From: Stichopus chloronotus
Lineage: Eukaryota > Echinodermata > Holothuroidea > Aspidochirotida > Stichopodidae
Reading direction: 5' to 3'
DNA: 64,000 bases
Assembly: GCA_021234535.1 (NCBI GenBank)
Contig: CM037836.1
Span: 28,076,769-28,140,768, forward strand
Shown: positions 47,070 through 57,761 of the stretch, one piece after another
How positions within the stretch are numbered: position 1 is the stretch's first letter
How the letters are laid out: the number at the start of each line of letters is the position of its first letter
The notes under the pieces: model-generated
Told to the model about the DNA's origin: nothing
Database searches by the model: none
What the model saw: only the letters and a program-made list of their open reading frames with translations
Program-made: the position numbers and the translations under genes

Positions 47070-47889
47070 TTTGTGAAGTACCTACACATTTAAACAATGG
47101 AAAATTCCACCATTGGAACTTGACTACAGTACTGTAATAAGAGCACAAGAATAGTTACTTCAAAAACAAATACTGAACCTGTATGCACACACTTAGTGCA
47201 TCACAACTCTCAACAAAGTCATGACTTACAAATTCAAACCTAGAATCCACATATTCTTAAGCCACTAGGATACAGATAACAAAAATTAAAGTCTTATTTG
47301 GATTTTCCTGTAAATAACCTTAAGTCTGCTACTTTCCAACTAACAGTCACTGTTAGTTGTGAAGATGAATATCACTGACATGGTAAGGCTATTCGTCACA
47401 TACCCTACCTTGTAATTCTACTTCCTTGGAAATGGCTACATGTCATCGATTGGTACTTTAAAAAGGTTTAGTACTTTGAGGCCCTTTTGAACTGGTCACA
47501 CGACAAAAACTGTGCTTCATCTTCAAAACAGTACATCACCCTCCATGCACACAGGTAAATCCAGGTAAATATGAATTCCACAAGTAACTGTAATTATATA
47601 GTTAGACTGCAGGTTTCAAGGTAACACACTACTTGATCAGCACTATGGGTTGAACCATTCTGGACTGTTGAGGTCTACTGTACCTTCTCCTGCTTGGACA
47701 CCATCTGACTTTAACAGCCATCTTCTTTAGATCACTTTTACATGTATGATGAATCTTCTCTTTTATCCTTCAAAATTCCAAAAATACTTTTGCGAATTTT
47801 GAAAAAACTTATACAGTACTTTACACGTAATGCTATCAGGACTGTATCATCTACAAGGACTATACTTGTACTCAAGTACCGGCTTATAA
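47070..47889. other. No gene recognised
   Basis: AT-rich DNA without recognisable features. Confidence 0.4.
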
Positions 47890-48130
47890 CTTTTCATTTT
47901 AAAGGTGGTGTGACATGAAAATGACATTTTGGAGCATTGGCTGGATTTATCACCAAAAATGTTACAAATAGCCCAATATTCTATAACAAACCATCAAATA
48001 TTGACAATTTTACAGGCAAATTCCTGTCTTACACCTGCATCATGAATAAAGATTAGCTACGTGTGCAAATCTGTGATGTCAAAGAGACATCCAGACTCCT
48101 ATGTTACATCCTATATAATCTTTGAAGGGA
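47890..48130 (+). repeat. Family G interspersed repeat, intact copy
   Basis: Starts near 'aaaggtggtgtgacatgaaaa' and continues 'gacaattttacaggcaaattcc', 'cctgcatcatgaataaagattagc' and 'gtgcaaatctgtgatgtcaaaga'. It aligns with 62590-63055 without the 250-bp insertion there, and so serves as the empty site. Confidence 0.8.
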
Positions 48131-48182
48131 TGAATCCAAACGATACAATACAGTATATATATAGCAGAGGCAAACAGGAACG

Positions 48183-48262
48183 GAAAACTTCACTGTGAGA
48201 CCGCAAGGCTGGCAATTACCGAAGGATGCTGGCCAGATATGCACCCACACACACAATCGCCT
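48183..48262 (+). mobile_element. Family B internal fragment
   Basis: Contains 'cttcactgtgagaccgcaaggctgg', 'caattaccgaaggatgctggcc' and a CA-rich core matching family B middles. Both ends are missing. Confidence 0.7.
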
Positions 48263-48469
48263 TTGTTCAACTTAACTTTTATTTCAGAAACAAGTGGAAA
48301 TTTAATTTGCCCCCGTTTCCCCACTCGAAATTTCGACAGCGCTATATCATCTGTTCTAATCTTCCTTCTTGCTACCTCTTTTGGGGACTTTTCTCATGAT
48401 CTGAGTGGACTTCATCCTTCTACACCTTTCAAGGGTCATTTTGGATGAGTATCCTTTTTCTTTTCATTG

Positions 48470-48611
48470 GCTGCTAGACCAAAAAGCTGGCAATTGCAGA
48501 AGGGTGGTGACCAGATACACACATACACACACAAAATTGCCAGATGCTAGACCATCATGGTCAATACGGTAATGCATAGGTTATATGAGGTGAGGGAGTA
48601 CCCGCTGTGAA
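48470..48611 (+). mobile_element. Family B element, right half
   Basis: Begins 'gctgctagaccaaaaagctgg', then 'agggtggtgaccagatacacac', 'gccagatgctagaccatcatgg' and the right end GAGGTGAGGGAGTACCCGCTGTGAA, followed by T. The left hairpin end is absent. Confidence 0.85.
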
Positions 48612-49640
48612 TCCTGGGTTCTGCTAAAACAAAGAAACCTAACCAAACACGTGAGAACAAATCAAATACTACTGCTCATTCTTGATGAGGAGAACTCTAA
48701 GCTATATGCATGAAGTAGGAATATGTAACACCAGAAAACAAGAAAAATTTAGCAAAACAGGTATAAGAGTGCAAGGGCAAGGTTTAAGTAGACATTCTCT
48801 TGATGACTATTCTAGACATCTGAAACTCCTTGCCAAAATATGGCACCCCTGTTCTCAGAACTGAGGAAGAACTATTTTGAATAGATACAGATTGCCACCA
48901 CTGACAAGAAAGCTGTTTACAATTTAGTGATGGACTATATACAGAGGTAGAGTTTAAGGAGGATAGGCAACATACACTTTACATAACTTATAGTTTTTTC
49001 TTCCTCCAAATCAGATATTCCTGTAACAGACTTGTGTTAAATAACGATCTGCTGTACGAATTCTGTCAGGATCTGCTCCAGTAGAGAGAAAAAAGCCTGT
49101 TATTGTTTTTTTAATGTTTCTTGTCTGTGACATTTTGCAATGAAAACATTAATGAGTACGTGTATAAGGCCTCTCCCTAGATGTGTAGATAGAATGCTGT
49201 TGGATTAAGGTCATCAGTGTTTACCTGCAAGAGATAAGGTAAACATTGACAACCTTGACTAAACAACAGTCCTTACACATTGTAGGCATACAGAGCGTAG
49301 TTCATGAATATTATCTAGGGGATGTCAAGGTAAGAAAAAATAACGAAATGTTTTTTGCTTTTTTTTCTACTGCGGCACTTTAGAACGTGCCATTGGTAGA
49401 TAATTTTTTTACCATGAATCTGTTAAGGAGATACGCTCATACCTGATTTGAGGCGACATTCAAAAAGTTTTGTAAAATGTATGTAAAAACTAACTATCCT
49501 CCCTTAAGATGTAGGCCTACAATACATACTTTCACACACATATTGCATGAACATCAATTGCACCTATTCAATAAGGGAAGCTCTCTGATCATTTCTGCGG
49601 ATCCGCTCAATAGCAAATTACCTCAACCAGAAAGCCAAAA
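48612..49640. other. No gene recognised
   Basis: AT-rich DNA with short T runs. No features recognised. Confidence 0.4.
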
Positions 49641-49648
49641 GGCTTTGT

Positions 49649-51565
49649 GATTCCTTGCCACATGGTTATATTATAACAAGCATGAATTATTCACATGACA
49701 AGTATGAGATCAACTGCAGTTACTGGTCTTGAAACACCACATTAATAAGCCTTTAACCCAAATAACCTTTATTTTGGTGACCTCAAATGACACTTGACGT
49801 CCACTAAAAGCAATAGGGATCACCTACCCAGTATGGGGAACCTCCACATCAAGTATGACATCAGTCAACATTACTCTTCTGGAGATAATGTGCTAGCTTA
49901 TTTTCACCTCGGGGGACCTCAAACGACCTTTGACCTCCACAAAAACAACAGGAGTCATCTACTCAATATGACTAACCCACACACCAAGTATGACATCAGT
50001 CACACTTACCCTTCTAGAGATACTGTGTTTACAATGTGTTTACAGTTTGACTCAGGGTGACCTCAAGTGACCTTTATCTCTACCAAAAACAATAGGGATC
50101 ATCTACTCAATATGACCAACAAACACACCACGTATGGCATCAGTCGCAGTTACCGTTTTTGAGATATCATGTTTACAAGGTTTTCACATTTTGACCTCTG
50201 GTGACCTCAAATGACATTTGACCTCCACCAAAAGCAATAGGGATTATCTACTTAATATGACCAACCCACACAGTAAGTATGACATCAGTCACAGTTACTC
50301 TTCTGCAGATACTGTGTTTACGAGGTTTTTCCAGTTTGACCCCCATTGACCTCAAATGACCTTTGACCGCCACCAAAAACGATAGGGATCATCTACTCAA
50401 TATGTCTAACCCACACACCAGGTATAATATCAGACACAGTTACCGTTCTTGAGATATCGTGTTTACCAGGTTTTCACATTTTGACCTCTGGTGACCTCAA
50501 ATGACCTTTGACCTCCACCAAAAGCAATAGGGATCATCTACTTAATATGATCAACCCACACACTAAGTATGACATCAGTCACACTTACCCTTCTGGAGAT
50601 ATTGTGTTTACAAGGTTTTTCCAGTTTGACCTCCGTCGACCTCAAATGACCTTTGACCGCCACCAAAAACAATAGGGATCATCTACTCAATATGACTAAC
50701 CCACACACCAGGTATGACATCAGACACAGTTACCGTTCTTGAGATATTGTGTTTGCAAGGTTTTCACATTTTGACCTCTGGTGACCTCAAATGACCTTTG
50801 ACCTCCACTAAAAACAATAGGGATTATCTACTCAATATGACCAACAAACACACCAAGTATGACATCAGTCACAGTTGCCGTTCTTGAGATATCGTGTTTA
50901 CAAAGTTTTCACATTTTGACCTCTGATGACCTCAAATGACCTTTGACCTCCACCAAAAGCAATAGGGATCATCTACTTCATATGACCAACCCACACAGTA
51001 AGTATGACATCAGTCACAGTTACCCTTCTGGAGATATTATGTTTACAAGGTTTTTCCAGTTTGACCTCCGTTGACCTCAAATGACCTTTGACCGCCACTA
51101 AAAACAATAGGGATCATCTACTCAATATGACTAACCCACCCACTACGTATGACATCAGACACAGTTACCGTTCTTGAGATATCGTGTTTACAACGTTTTC
51201 ACATTTTGACCTCTGGTGACCTCAAATGACTTTTGACCTCCACCAAAAACAATAGGGATCATCTACTCAATATGAACAACCCACACACCAAGTATGACAT
51301 CAGTCACAGTTACCGTTCTTGAGATATCGTGTTTACAAGGTTTTCACATTTTGACCTCTGGTGACCCCAAATGACCTTTGACCTCCACCAAAAACAATAG
51401 GGATCATCTACTCAATATGACTAACCCACACACCAAGTATGACATCAATCATGGTTACCCGTCTTGAGATATCGTGTTTACAAGAAGTGTCACATACACA
51501 CACACACACACACAAGCACACGACATTACCATCGCATAGATTCCTTCTGCCTTCGGCAAGGAATC
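49649..51565 (+). mobile_element. Transposon-like unit enclosing the DR1 tandem array
   Basis: The array is bracketed by an 11-bp perfect inverted pair: GATTCCTTGCC at 49649-49659 and GGCAAGGAATC at 51555-51565. Just outside the left copy is a hairpin, AAAGCC-aaaa-GGCTTT. At the right tip GATTCCTT...AAGGAATC forms a second hairpin preceded by a CA microsatellite. A similar left tip (GCCATGAGGC, TTTGTGATACCTTGCC) occurs near 18481. The layout (inverted tips, hairpins, microsatellite, central tandem units) resembles DINE-TR1/pearl-type non-autonomous elements. The class is inferred. Confidence 0.5.
49760..51485 (+). repeat. 145-bp tandem array (about 12 units), each with DR1+DR4 nuclear-receptor half-sites
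   Basis: Unit order: 'gtgacctcaaatgacc' and 'tttgacctcca', then 'aaaaacaatagggatcatc', 'tactcaatatgac', 'caacccacacaccaag', 'tatgacatcagtcacag', 'ttaccgttcttgagatatcg' and 'tgtttacaaggttttcacatt'. The minus strand of each core reads AGGTCA-A-AGGTCA-TTTG-AGGTCA, i.e. DR1 followed by DR4. Perfect DR1 copies stand at 50502-50514, 50792-50804, 50937-50949 and 51372-51384. A second unit type has 'tttttccagtttgacctccg' and 'ttgaccgcc', at about 50347, 50636 and 51071. The first two or three units are the most diverged. Open frames across it are fortuitous. Confidence 0.95.
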
Positions 51566-51789
51566 AAAAATCCATGAATACCACTACTAATGTCATTTGC
51601 ACACCTCCAGAAGTTTAATAAGCCTCTCTAAGTTCTAACCCATTGTGCCTTATTAATTTATGACCACACAATAGCAAGTCTAGTACTGAATGGATCTCCT
51701 CCAAGACTGTTATTCAACTCAGAATCATCTTCATAAAAGAGAACACACAATGCACCTCCCAGGGACAAGCATTAGCTAATCCTGTAAAC

Positions 51790-52344
51790 TAATTCCGGAG
51801 CTGCCTACAGGCTCTATCCTGTCAAACCGGTCACTTGAGGTTCGAGAACCACGAGGTTCGCATAGTTCCCAACCCCTCTTTTCTGGCCAAGACCCAAACA
51901 CTTGCTTTCATGCTGGGGAGTATCTTCATTCCGGAGATATCCTATGCAACCTCTGTTATGAAAGACAGAAATTGGTGTCCGGTCAGGGCGTTGAAGTGGT
52001 ATCTGCTTCGGACGAAGGACATCCGTTCGTCCGATCGCCACTTTGCCCTCTCTTAACAGCCTCATCCCGCAGCCTATACCGTTTCACGTTGGCTGACCGA
52101 GGTCATTATGCCGCATGACAAAGGACAGGCCAGGGCTCCTGAGGTCCGGGGGCAAGCAACGTCCAAGGCGTTGTTTTCCAGCGTGCCAATTGAGGACATC
52201 CTTAAGGCGGCGGCCTGGAAAACACCGATGACATTCGTCACTTGCTACCTTACGGATACACTTAGCCCCAAAGCAGCATTTGGCTGTGCCATACAGTACT
52301 CTCCTCCCAGTGACCTCCCACCGGTTTCCACGGTGTCACTCTAA
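51790..52344 (+). pseudogene. DIRS-like tyrosine recombinase, C-terminal catalytic fragment with one in-frame stop
   Basis: One plus-strand frame encodes FENHEVRIVPNPSFLAKTQT, then CPVRALKWYLLRTKDIRSS, then, after a TAA at 52054-52056, AAYTVSRWLTEVIMPHDK, VRGQATSKALFSSVPIEDIL and AAAWKTPMTFVTCYLTDT, ending at TAA after VSTVSL. This is the catalytic domain of a DIRS-type tyrosine recombinase. Both sides of the internal stop are in the same frame, so the copy is broken by one nonsense change. The HxxR motif reads PEVR: the His is Pro here. The Tyr in CYL is retained. The N-terminal part and the RT ORF are absent. The family A right arm begins immediately at its 3' end. Confidence 0.82.
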
Positions 52345-52387
52345 TGCATTAGTGAGGCAAGGGGTAAGTATATGTCTACAATGTAAA
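52344..52387 (+). mobile_element. Family A right end only, abutting another A left end
   Basis: ATGCATTAGTGAGGCAAGGG, then GTAAGTATATGTCTACAATGTAAA. Two T residues (52388-52389) separate it from the CCCC that starts the next A copy, giving a right-end/left-end junction. Confidence 0.85.
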
Positions 52388-52389
52388 TT

Positions 52390-52899
52390 CCCCACAACTT
52401 CCTGGTGTGGGTATTCATGAGTGACTACACTTACCCCTTGCTACCTCCCGCCTCACGGATGTTGGGAGAGTTTCACTATTGTTTTTCATTCCTCTACAGT
52501 TGGTTTCACCCTCGGAGGAACGAGGGTTTTCTTTCTGTATATACTGTACATAGTCACAAAAGAAAAGCCCCCCACAAAAAGGAAAGCCTTGTTTTTCTCA
52601 GAACATAGTAAAGGCAGGAAGCTTGTAGGCTTGACTCTAGCCATTGCAGGGGCACAGCAGAGGGATGGTCCCCCCTTGGCTCCAGTGCTTGAGCGACACC
52701 TTGGGCTCTCGGTGGATCCGCCCCTCTTTTTGGGTAAGTGTTCAATGTTTTCAATTACGTTGGGCACCTCACTCAGCTCTCCGAGGGCGGGCTAGGTCTT
52801 AGAGGGCAAAATGCTAGAATAAGTTTCGAGGACGATTTGAGCATCGGTCAAATGTATGGATTAGTGAGGCAAGGGTTAAGTATATGACTACGATGTGGA
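52390..52899 (+). mobile_element. Family A element enclosing a DIRS-like 3' region
   Basis: Left hairpin CCCACA / ACTTCCTGG / TGTGGG, then TATTCATGAGTGACTACACTT, ACCCCTTGC. The right arm begins near 52786 (CGAGGGCGGGCTAGGTCTTAG) and ends TTAAGTATATGACTACGATGTGGA. Between the arms lie about 340 bp (52443-52783) of higher-GC sequence unlike other A copies. Confidence 0.75.
52443..52783 (+). mobile_element. Probable 3' region of the DIRS-like element
   Basis: Contains 'ttggtttcaccctcggaggaa', a phrase ending 'tatatactgtacatagtcac', and a GC-richer stretch with 'ccttgggctctcggtggatcc'. From general knowledge, DIRS copies carry a non-coding segment of this style after the recombinase ORF, so this is probably continuous with the recombinase fragment at 51790-52344 and separated from it by A-family ends. 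I cannot verify this without a full-length relative. Confidence 0.4.
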
Positions 52900-53117
52900 T
52901 TAATTACTTCTGAACTGGGTGTGTTACGGATGACTCCATAAATTAACTTTTCAACTAGAAGCGTTTTAAAATAATTTACATATTTAAGCTTTAAAGGGAA
53001 AATACATTTTCCTGACACCTGAAGCTTGCCCTTGTGAAACCATGTGTGCAAGAAGATCTGCAGTAAGTCACCATTATGTACATAGGCCCAGCGTTCAATG
53101 CGTGAGGCTATCGAGAC

Positions 53118-53141
53118 AGAACAATTAAATTTAATTGTTCT
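53118..53141. repeat. Perfect 24-bp palindrome
   Basis: AGAACAATTAAA followed by its exact inverse, with no spacer. It is AT-rich and could extrude as a cruciform. Function unknown. Confidence 0.9.
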
Positions 53142-54104
53142 CTGCAGTGTATGCCATGCATACAGGCTACATGAACACCAAACTTCCAAGAGTGCAGCAT
53201 GAGCAGATCTTGAGGTTTATCGTTACCATCGTAAAATCCGCGGCAGTTCCAATTTATGACCTAGCCTACAAGATGTGCAGCCTATACACGGAAGTGATAT
53301 TCTTCTCAATTTCAGGACATGTGCAGGATTCATGTGCACATTCAGATCGCAGTGGTCGAATGCAAATTTTTTGATGAGACTGCAGCAAATTCTCTCGTGC
53401 TTTTATAGCCAATGAAAATTTGCACTATAAAACTAAAAATCATCTTGTTCCTCACAGACATTTGTCATTAGCCTGTAGGAAACTGGCATGTGGTAAATTA
53501 ATGACCATGGCCCTATTTCTTGTGGTGGTAGGACTGCCACTAATGGGGCCATATCTTCTATTTATCGGTCCTATTACATAATTTATCATAGAAACGACAC
53601 AAAAAACTCAGAAATTGCATAGATGGAAAGATTGTCCTCAAAATGAATTTAAAAATACTTGCCAAATACAACCTTTTGTTTTCGACTTATGAGCGACTTT
53701 GTGTTTTAATTTTGTAAAACTTTAATTGTATTCACATGAAATTTCATTTTACTATAGGTGTCATCAAATAAATGTTTACAGCAGCTGTTAACTGAAAAGA
53801 GGTAAACATTCCTTGAAAATGGTTACACAAACAAGATAACGTAAAAATAAGCTGATAATGTAAAAAGCCTATATGTCAGAAAAAATACCCACACTGTAAA
53901 ATAACCGACTGATGTAGCCTAAAAAAAAATGATAATGATGATAAATAGCAATTTTTTCAACAGTCAAAATAATAAAGGGATACTTTCTGACATCTTTTTC
54001 AATAACTAGCTACAGACCACTAAGCTACTACGAATGGAGTGAAAGCAGGTTATAAACCTTTGAAGTTCTGTTCCAAAATTCCGAAGCTCAAAACCCTCCT
54101 TAAT
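53142..54104. other. No gene recognised
   Basis: AT-rich DNA. A 79-codon plus-strand frame (53135-53374) has no recognisable motif. Confidence 0.4.
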
Positions 54105-54137
54105 TGGTATATGAGGTGAGGGAGTACGCGCCGTGAA
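54105..54137 (+). mobile_element. Family B right tip
   Basis: TTGGTATATGAGGTGAGGGA followed by GTACGCGCCGTGAA and then T. Only the last 30 bp or so of the element remain. Confidence 0.8.
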
Positions 54138-56996
54138 TTCCAGGATTACTGAAGGTTAAGCAACAGTTGTAGGCAAGATATAGCAGCACCTTTGAATGCT
54201 AGTACAGCCATACTGTTGTTTTTGTCATATTGTTTGAGTGATATTAGAAGAGATTTCTGAGGATGAGCACTTGTGCCCACAAATGTCATCAACTTTGTAA
54301 AATCTAGTTTTACGAAAGCTAAGTTCTGTTGTCAGGAAGGACCCTGAAAGATGGGAAATTTACTTGCGAAAGTTTCTCAGTTTTCGTAGTCTCAAAAATA
54401 TCCTCTATCATGAAATAGGTGGTAGCAATGGAACAGAATACCCATTTTTTTTTTTTTTTTTATTTGTGGGTCCTTTCATATATGTTTAGCCTAATTATAG
54501 ATTGCACATTTATACTACAAAATATACTATTATTTAAGAAGCTGCCTAATGAGTTTTTGAGAAACTCATTTCCATTTTTTGGAAGTGTAAACTATGATGA
54601 CAGTCGACATTTTTTACTCCTGTTTTCGGGACAGATGAAAGAAGTTCAAAGAGATTACGTGGCACAATGGGACAAAGGAATTGTCAGATTAGAAAGATTA
54701 GGTACCGAAGGAATTCATAAAGGGGGTGATGATGAGAATGTGATTAAAGGTAACACTGGGGTTGAACAATAGCACCATGTCACAAAGACTATGCTTTTAC
54801 TCCATTCATAGTGGCTCCATGTACAGACTTCAATTTGATAAGTTTACCAATCATTTAATAAGTTGAATAAAGCAGGACTTATGATGCCTTTTTGAGAAAG
54901 TTTTGAAAATTTCACACGTCAAATTTCTTTAAGGCAATGGCAAATGCTACCGTGTAGGCTATGAAGTTGTGAAGTGCTGAAGCATACCAGAAATTCAGGT
55001 AACAAATCCATAGCATTTTTGGGGGTTTGTAGGGGGGGTCGGAACAGAGTCCTAGTTAAAGCCAGCCTATTGTTGTCAATGTGACTGTTTTCATGATGTT
55101 TACTATGGGAAGTCAAGGATATTGGTGTGGCAGTCAGAATTTTCATGGGGAAAGGGGTGGAGGGTTGAATGGGTAGTAAAGGAAAATCACCACCATATGA
55201 ATAGGACTAGGGATGGAGGTTGCTACTAACACAGATGATCGCTTTTGTCTCTGGAGAACAGGCAGGGAGTAAGGTTCAGAAATGGAGGGGGTGAACATAC
55301 TGTGGAGAAGCCCTGGGAGCCCCCTTTTTTTGAGACAGAAAAACAAACTGTTGTTCCACGTCAGACAGCGCATATCAGCAAATGCATCAAAAAAGAAACA
55401 ATAGTACCCACACGAATTTACTTGGTTTGTTGATGTGTCAGTACAGTAGTACTGGCTATACATCATCTGGTTCTGTGTTAGCTGTTTTGACCAATAGATC
55501 ATTTACTCTACAAAATAAATTCCAAGGCAGGGTATTAGCTGATCATTCAATATTTTAGGGGCCAGTTGTGTACAGTAGGCCTATTTCCAAATAAATTTGG
55601 GCTAAAAGCATTAAAGTCTATAATAAGACTTTACAGTAGCTTTGAAAACTTACTGGAAGGGGGGGGGGGGATGTGTCTTGATGAGGAGGGCAGTTCTAGG
55701 AAATCTTGAGGACAACTTTTGTACGAATTTCAGTTATTCCCTCTCGATATATGTGCAAATAATGATATACCTTGGTTTTGACTCCATTTGGGTTGGAATC
55801 TTGAGTTAGTTGTATATGGTAAAATACTTTCCAAATTTCTTTTCTCCTATCTAAGAATACTATGGTCAGTTGGAGTTGCCGTTCACTGTATCATAATGAA
55901 ACATGAAAAACAGAAGCTCATTTTAATGCAAACAAGCTAATGGCAAACTTAATGAAAGAAATAAGAAAGAACAGTAAAAGGAAGACACACATACGGACAC
56001 GTGATATTTATTTCAAGGAATGTACAACAGGTGTTTTTTTTTTAAACTTAAACTGAAGAAAGGCAGCCCATCTTCTCACTACAGTTTTCACAGCCTGTAG
56101 CACTTTGCAAACTAAGGTCAAAGGAACAAAAGACCTGGCTGAGATCTTGGCTTTTATCTGAAAGCTGTAAACTGGGCCATTGCGCTCTGTGATCGGATTA
56201 GTTACAAGTTTAGAGGAAGTTGTGCAAAATTCGGAAAGTCCTCAGGCAGTGTCCTCGTGGAGGGCCAGCGAACACAAATCTGTGTCCGAGGTGATTGTCA
56301 AAAAGGAGTTAGGATGGGTTCCCTAACTGCAAAGATTTTTTTTAATACAATGGCTATGGCCTCAATTTACCCCTTTCTCTATCATCTAATTGCAAAGGTT
56401 TGCTAAAATGGAGATGCTACTTTAGCAAAGTAATACATGAGCAGAGAAGACAAACCAGCCAGTAAATCTTTCAATCCTGTTTGAAAAGTACACTACCACT
56501 GCACTAATACTAGGCACATTTCATCATGTGCTATGCTGTTGTAGGAAGTAACCAAGTTGAGGAAAAGCTGCAATTGAGGAAGATAAAACTACTAGACTTG
56601 AAATTCTATGACTATATATACTGGAACTGTACTGTAGGCAAATTCACACTGACTACAAAGTAATGACACAAAGTGACAGAGAAAGTCAGTGGACTGCAGT
56701 TTGCTACCAAAAATTGTCTTCACTAATTTTGTGTGACTGGAGTGACTTTGAGTGACTGGATTCAATGCTTTCGAAAAATCAATTTCATATAATCAATGTG
56801 TTTATGATCTGTATTTTTTATGAAGTTTTTATGAAGTTAAGTTTGGTTCCTATGACCCACTGACTATGTTATGCACTAATTCACTATGTTACACGCACTA
56901 TGCACTGCTGAAATTCATACTATTTCATCAACAGTAACTGGCAGAGTCTGAAACTAAAATGCGAAATGTCCGTCCTTCTCAGATTCAAAGTTGTAT
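54138..56996. other. No gene recognised
   Basis: About 2.9 kb. The plus-strand frame 54419-54772 (117 codons) starts in a T-run, is Phe-rich at first and has no recognisable domain. A poly-G run lies near 55660. I call no gene here. Confidence 0.35.
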
Positions 56997-57150
56997 CCCC
57001 ACAACTTCCTGGTGTGGGTATTCACAAGTGACTATACTTACCCTTTGCTTCACTGATGCATACATTTGACCCATGCTCAAATTGTCCTCGAAACTAAATC
57101 TAGCATTGTGCCCTCTAAGGCCTAGCCCACCCTCGTTTGCCACAACTCAC
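56997..57150 (+). mobile_element. Family A element, left half
   Basis: Hairpin CCCACA / ACTTCCTGG / TGTGGG, TATTCACAAGTGACTATACTT, then the left arm through 'acatttgacccatgctcaaattg', 'tcctcgaaactaaatctagc' and 'ccctctaaggcctagcccacc'. The right arm is absent. Confidence 0.85.
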
Positions 57151-57734
57151 TGAGGGTGTCTTAACTTTTGCTTTGAGTGTGAAAAACAGGCTGCTACAAT
57201 AGAGATGTGGGGAAATCTTGAGCAAAAATCAAACGAGCGTAAGCTCTTTCCGTATAACAAAGAAACCGATATCAGTATATATAGTAGGTGAGACAGCCCT
57301 GAAATATAGCGATATGTAGAAACTTACAAAGACAATTTTGCAAAGCCAGTACACGCACTGTTTTGCCAAGGCATTACACATCATAGTACCTACAGTAACA
57401 ATTGCTAAAACTCATGTAAGTGGTACTCCTACGAACATCAACGCTTATGACATTGTCAACCTTCCTTTGTAGCAGAAAATGTGCTTAAAAATTCATATTA
57501 GTTATACTGCAACTGATGGCTACAGTTAATTACAAAATTAAATTACTGAATACTTTTATAGGATTTTCTTTAAACTAATTTGAAATGTTCATTCTTGTAT
57601 GCAATTTACGACAATAACCAACTCCCTGGCCCTGCCACACAACTCAATCGCTATTTTCAGGGATGTAAGTGCAGGGTAAAAAAAAATACTGAAAATAGCT
57701 TGTACAGGTGAACACCGTCCTGGAGGTGGGGTAT

Positions 57735-57761
57735 AAGGGGAGGGGGTGTCCCCCTCCCCTT
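57735..57761. repeat. Perfect G-rich hairpin, 12-bp stem, 3-nt loop
   Basis: AAGGGGAGGGGG, loop TGT, then the exact inverse CCCCCTCCCCTT. The G-arm could also take part in a G-quadruplex together with GGTGGGG just upstream (57725-57731). Confidence 0.95.

Noticed and set aside
49794..50060. 88-codon frame inside the tandem array
   Set aside because: Unit length of about 145 bp is not a multiple of three and the frame is not kept between units.
51487..51570. CRISPR-like or terminator-like structure at the array's right end
   Set aside because: The hairpin and CA tract are explained as the tip of a eukaryotic repeat element. There is no spacer structure.
52421..52795. 124-codon plus-strand frame
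   Set aside because: Spans a family A left arm and a non-coding DIRS-like 3' region. The opposite strand is also open because local GC is higher.
54419..54772. 117-codon plus-strand frame with a hydrophobic start
   Set aside because: It begins in a poly-T run (Phe run). The rest has no recognisable domain and no splice context was found.
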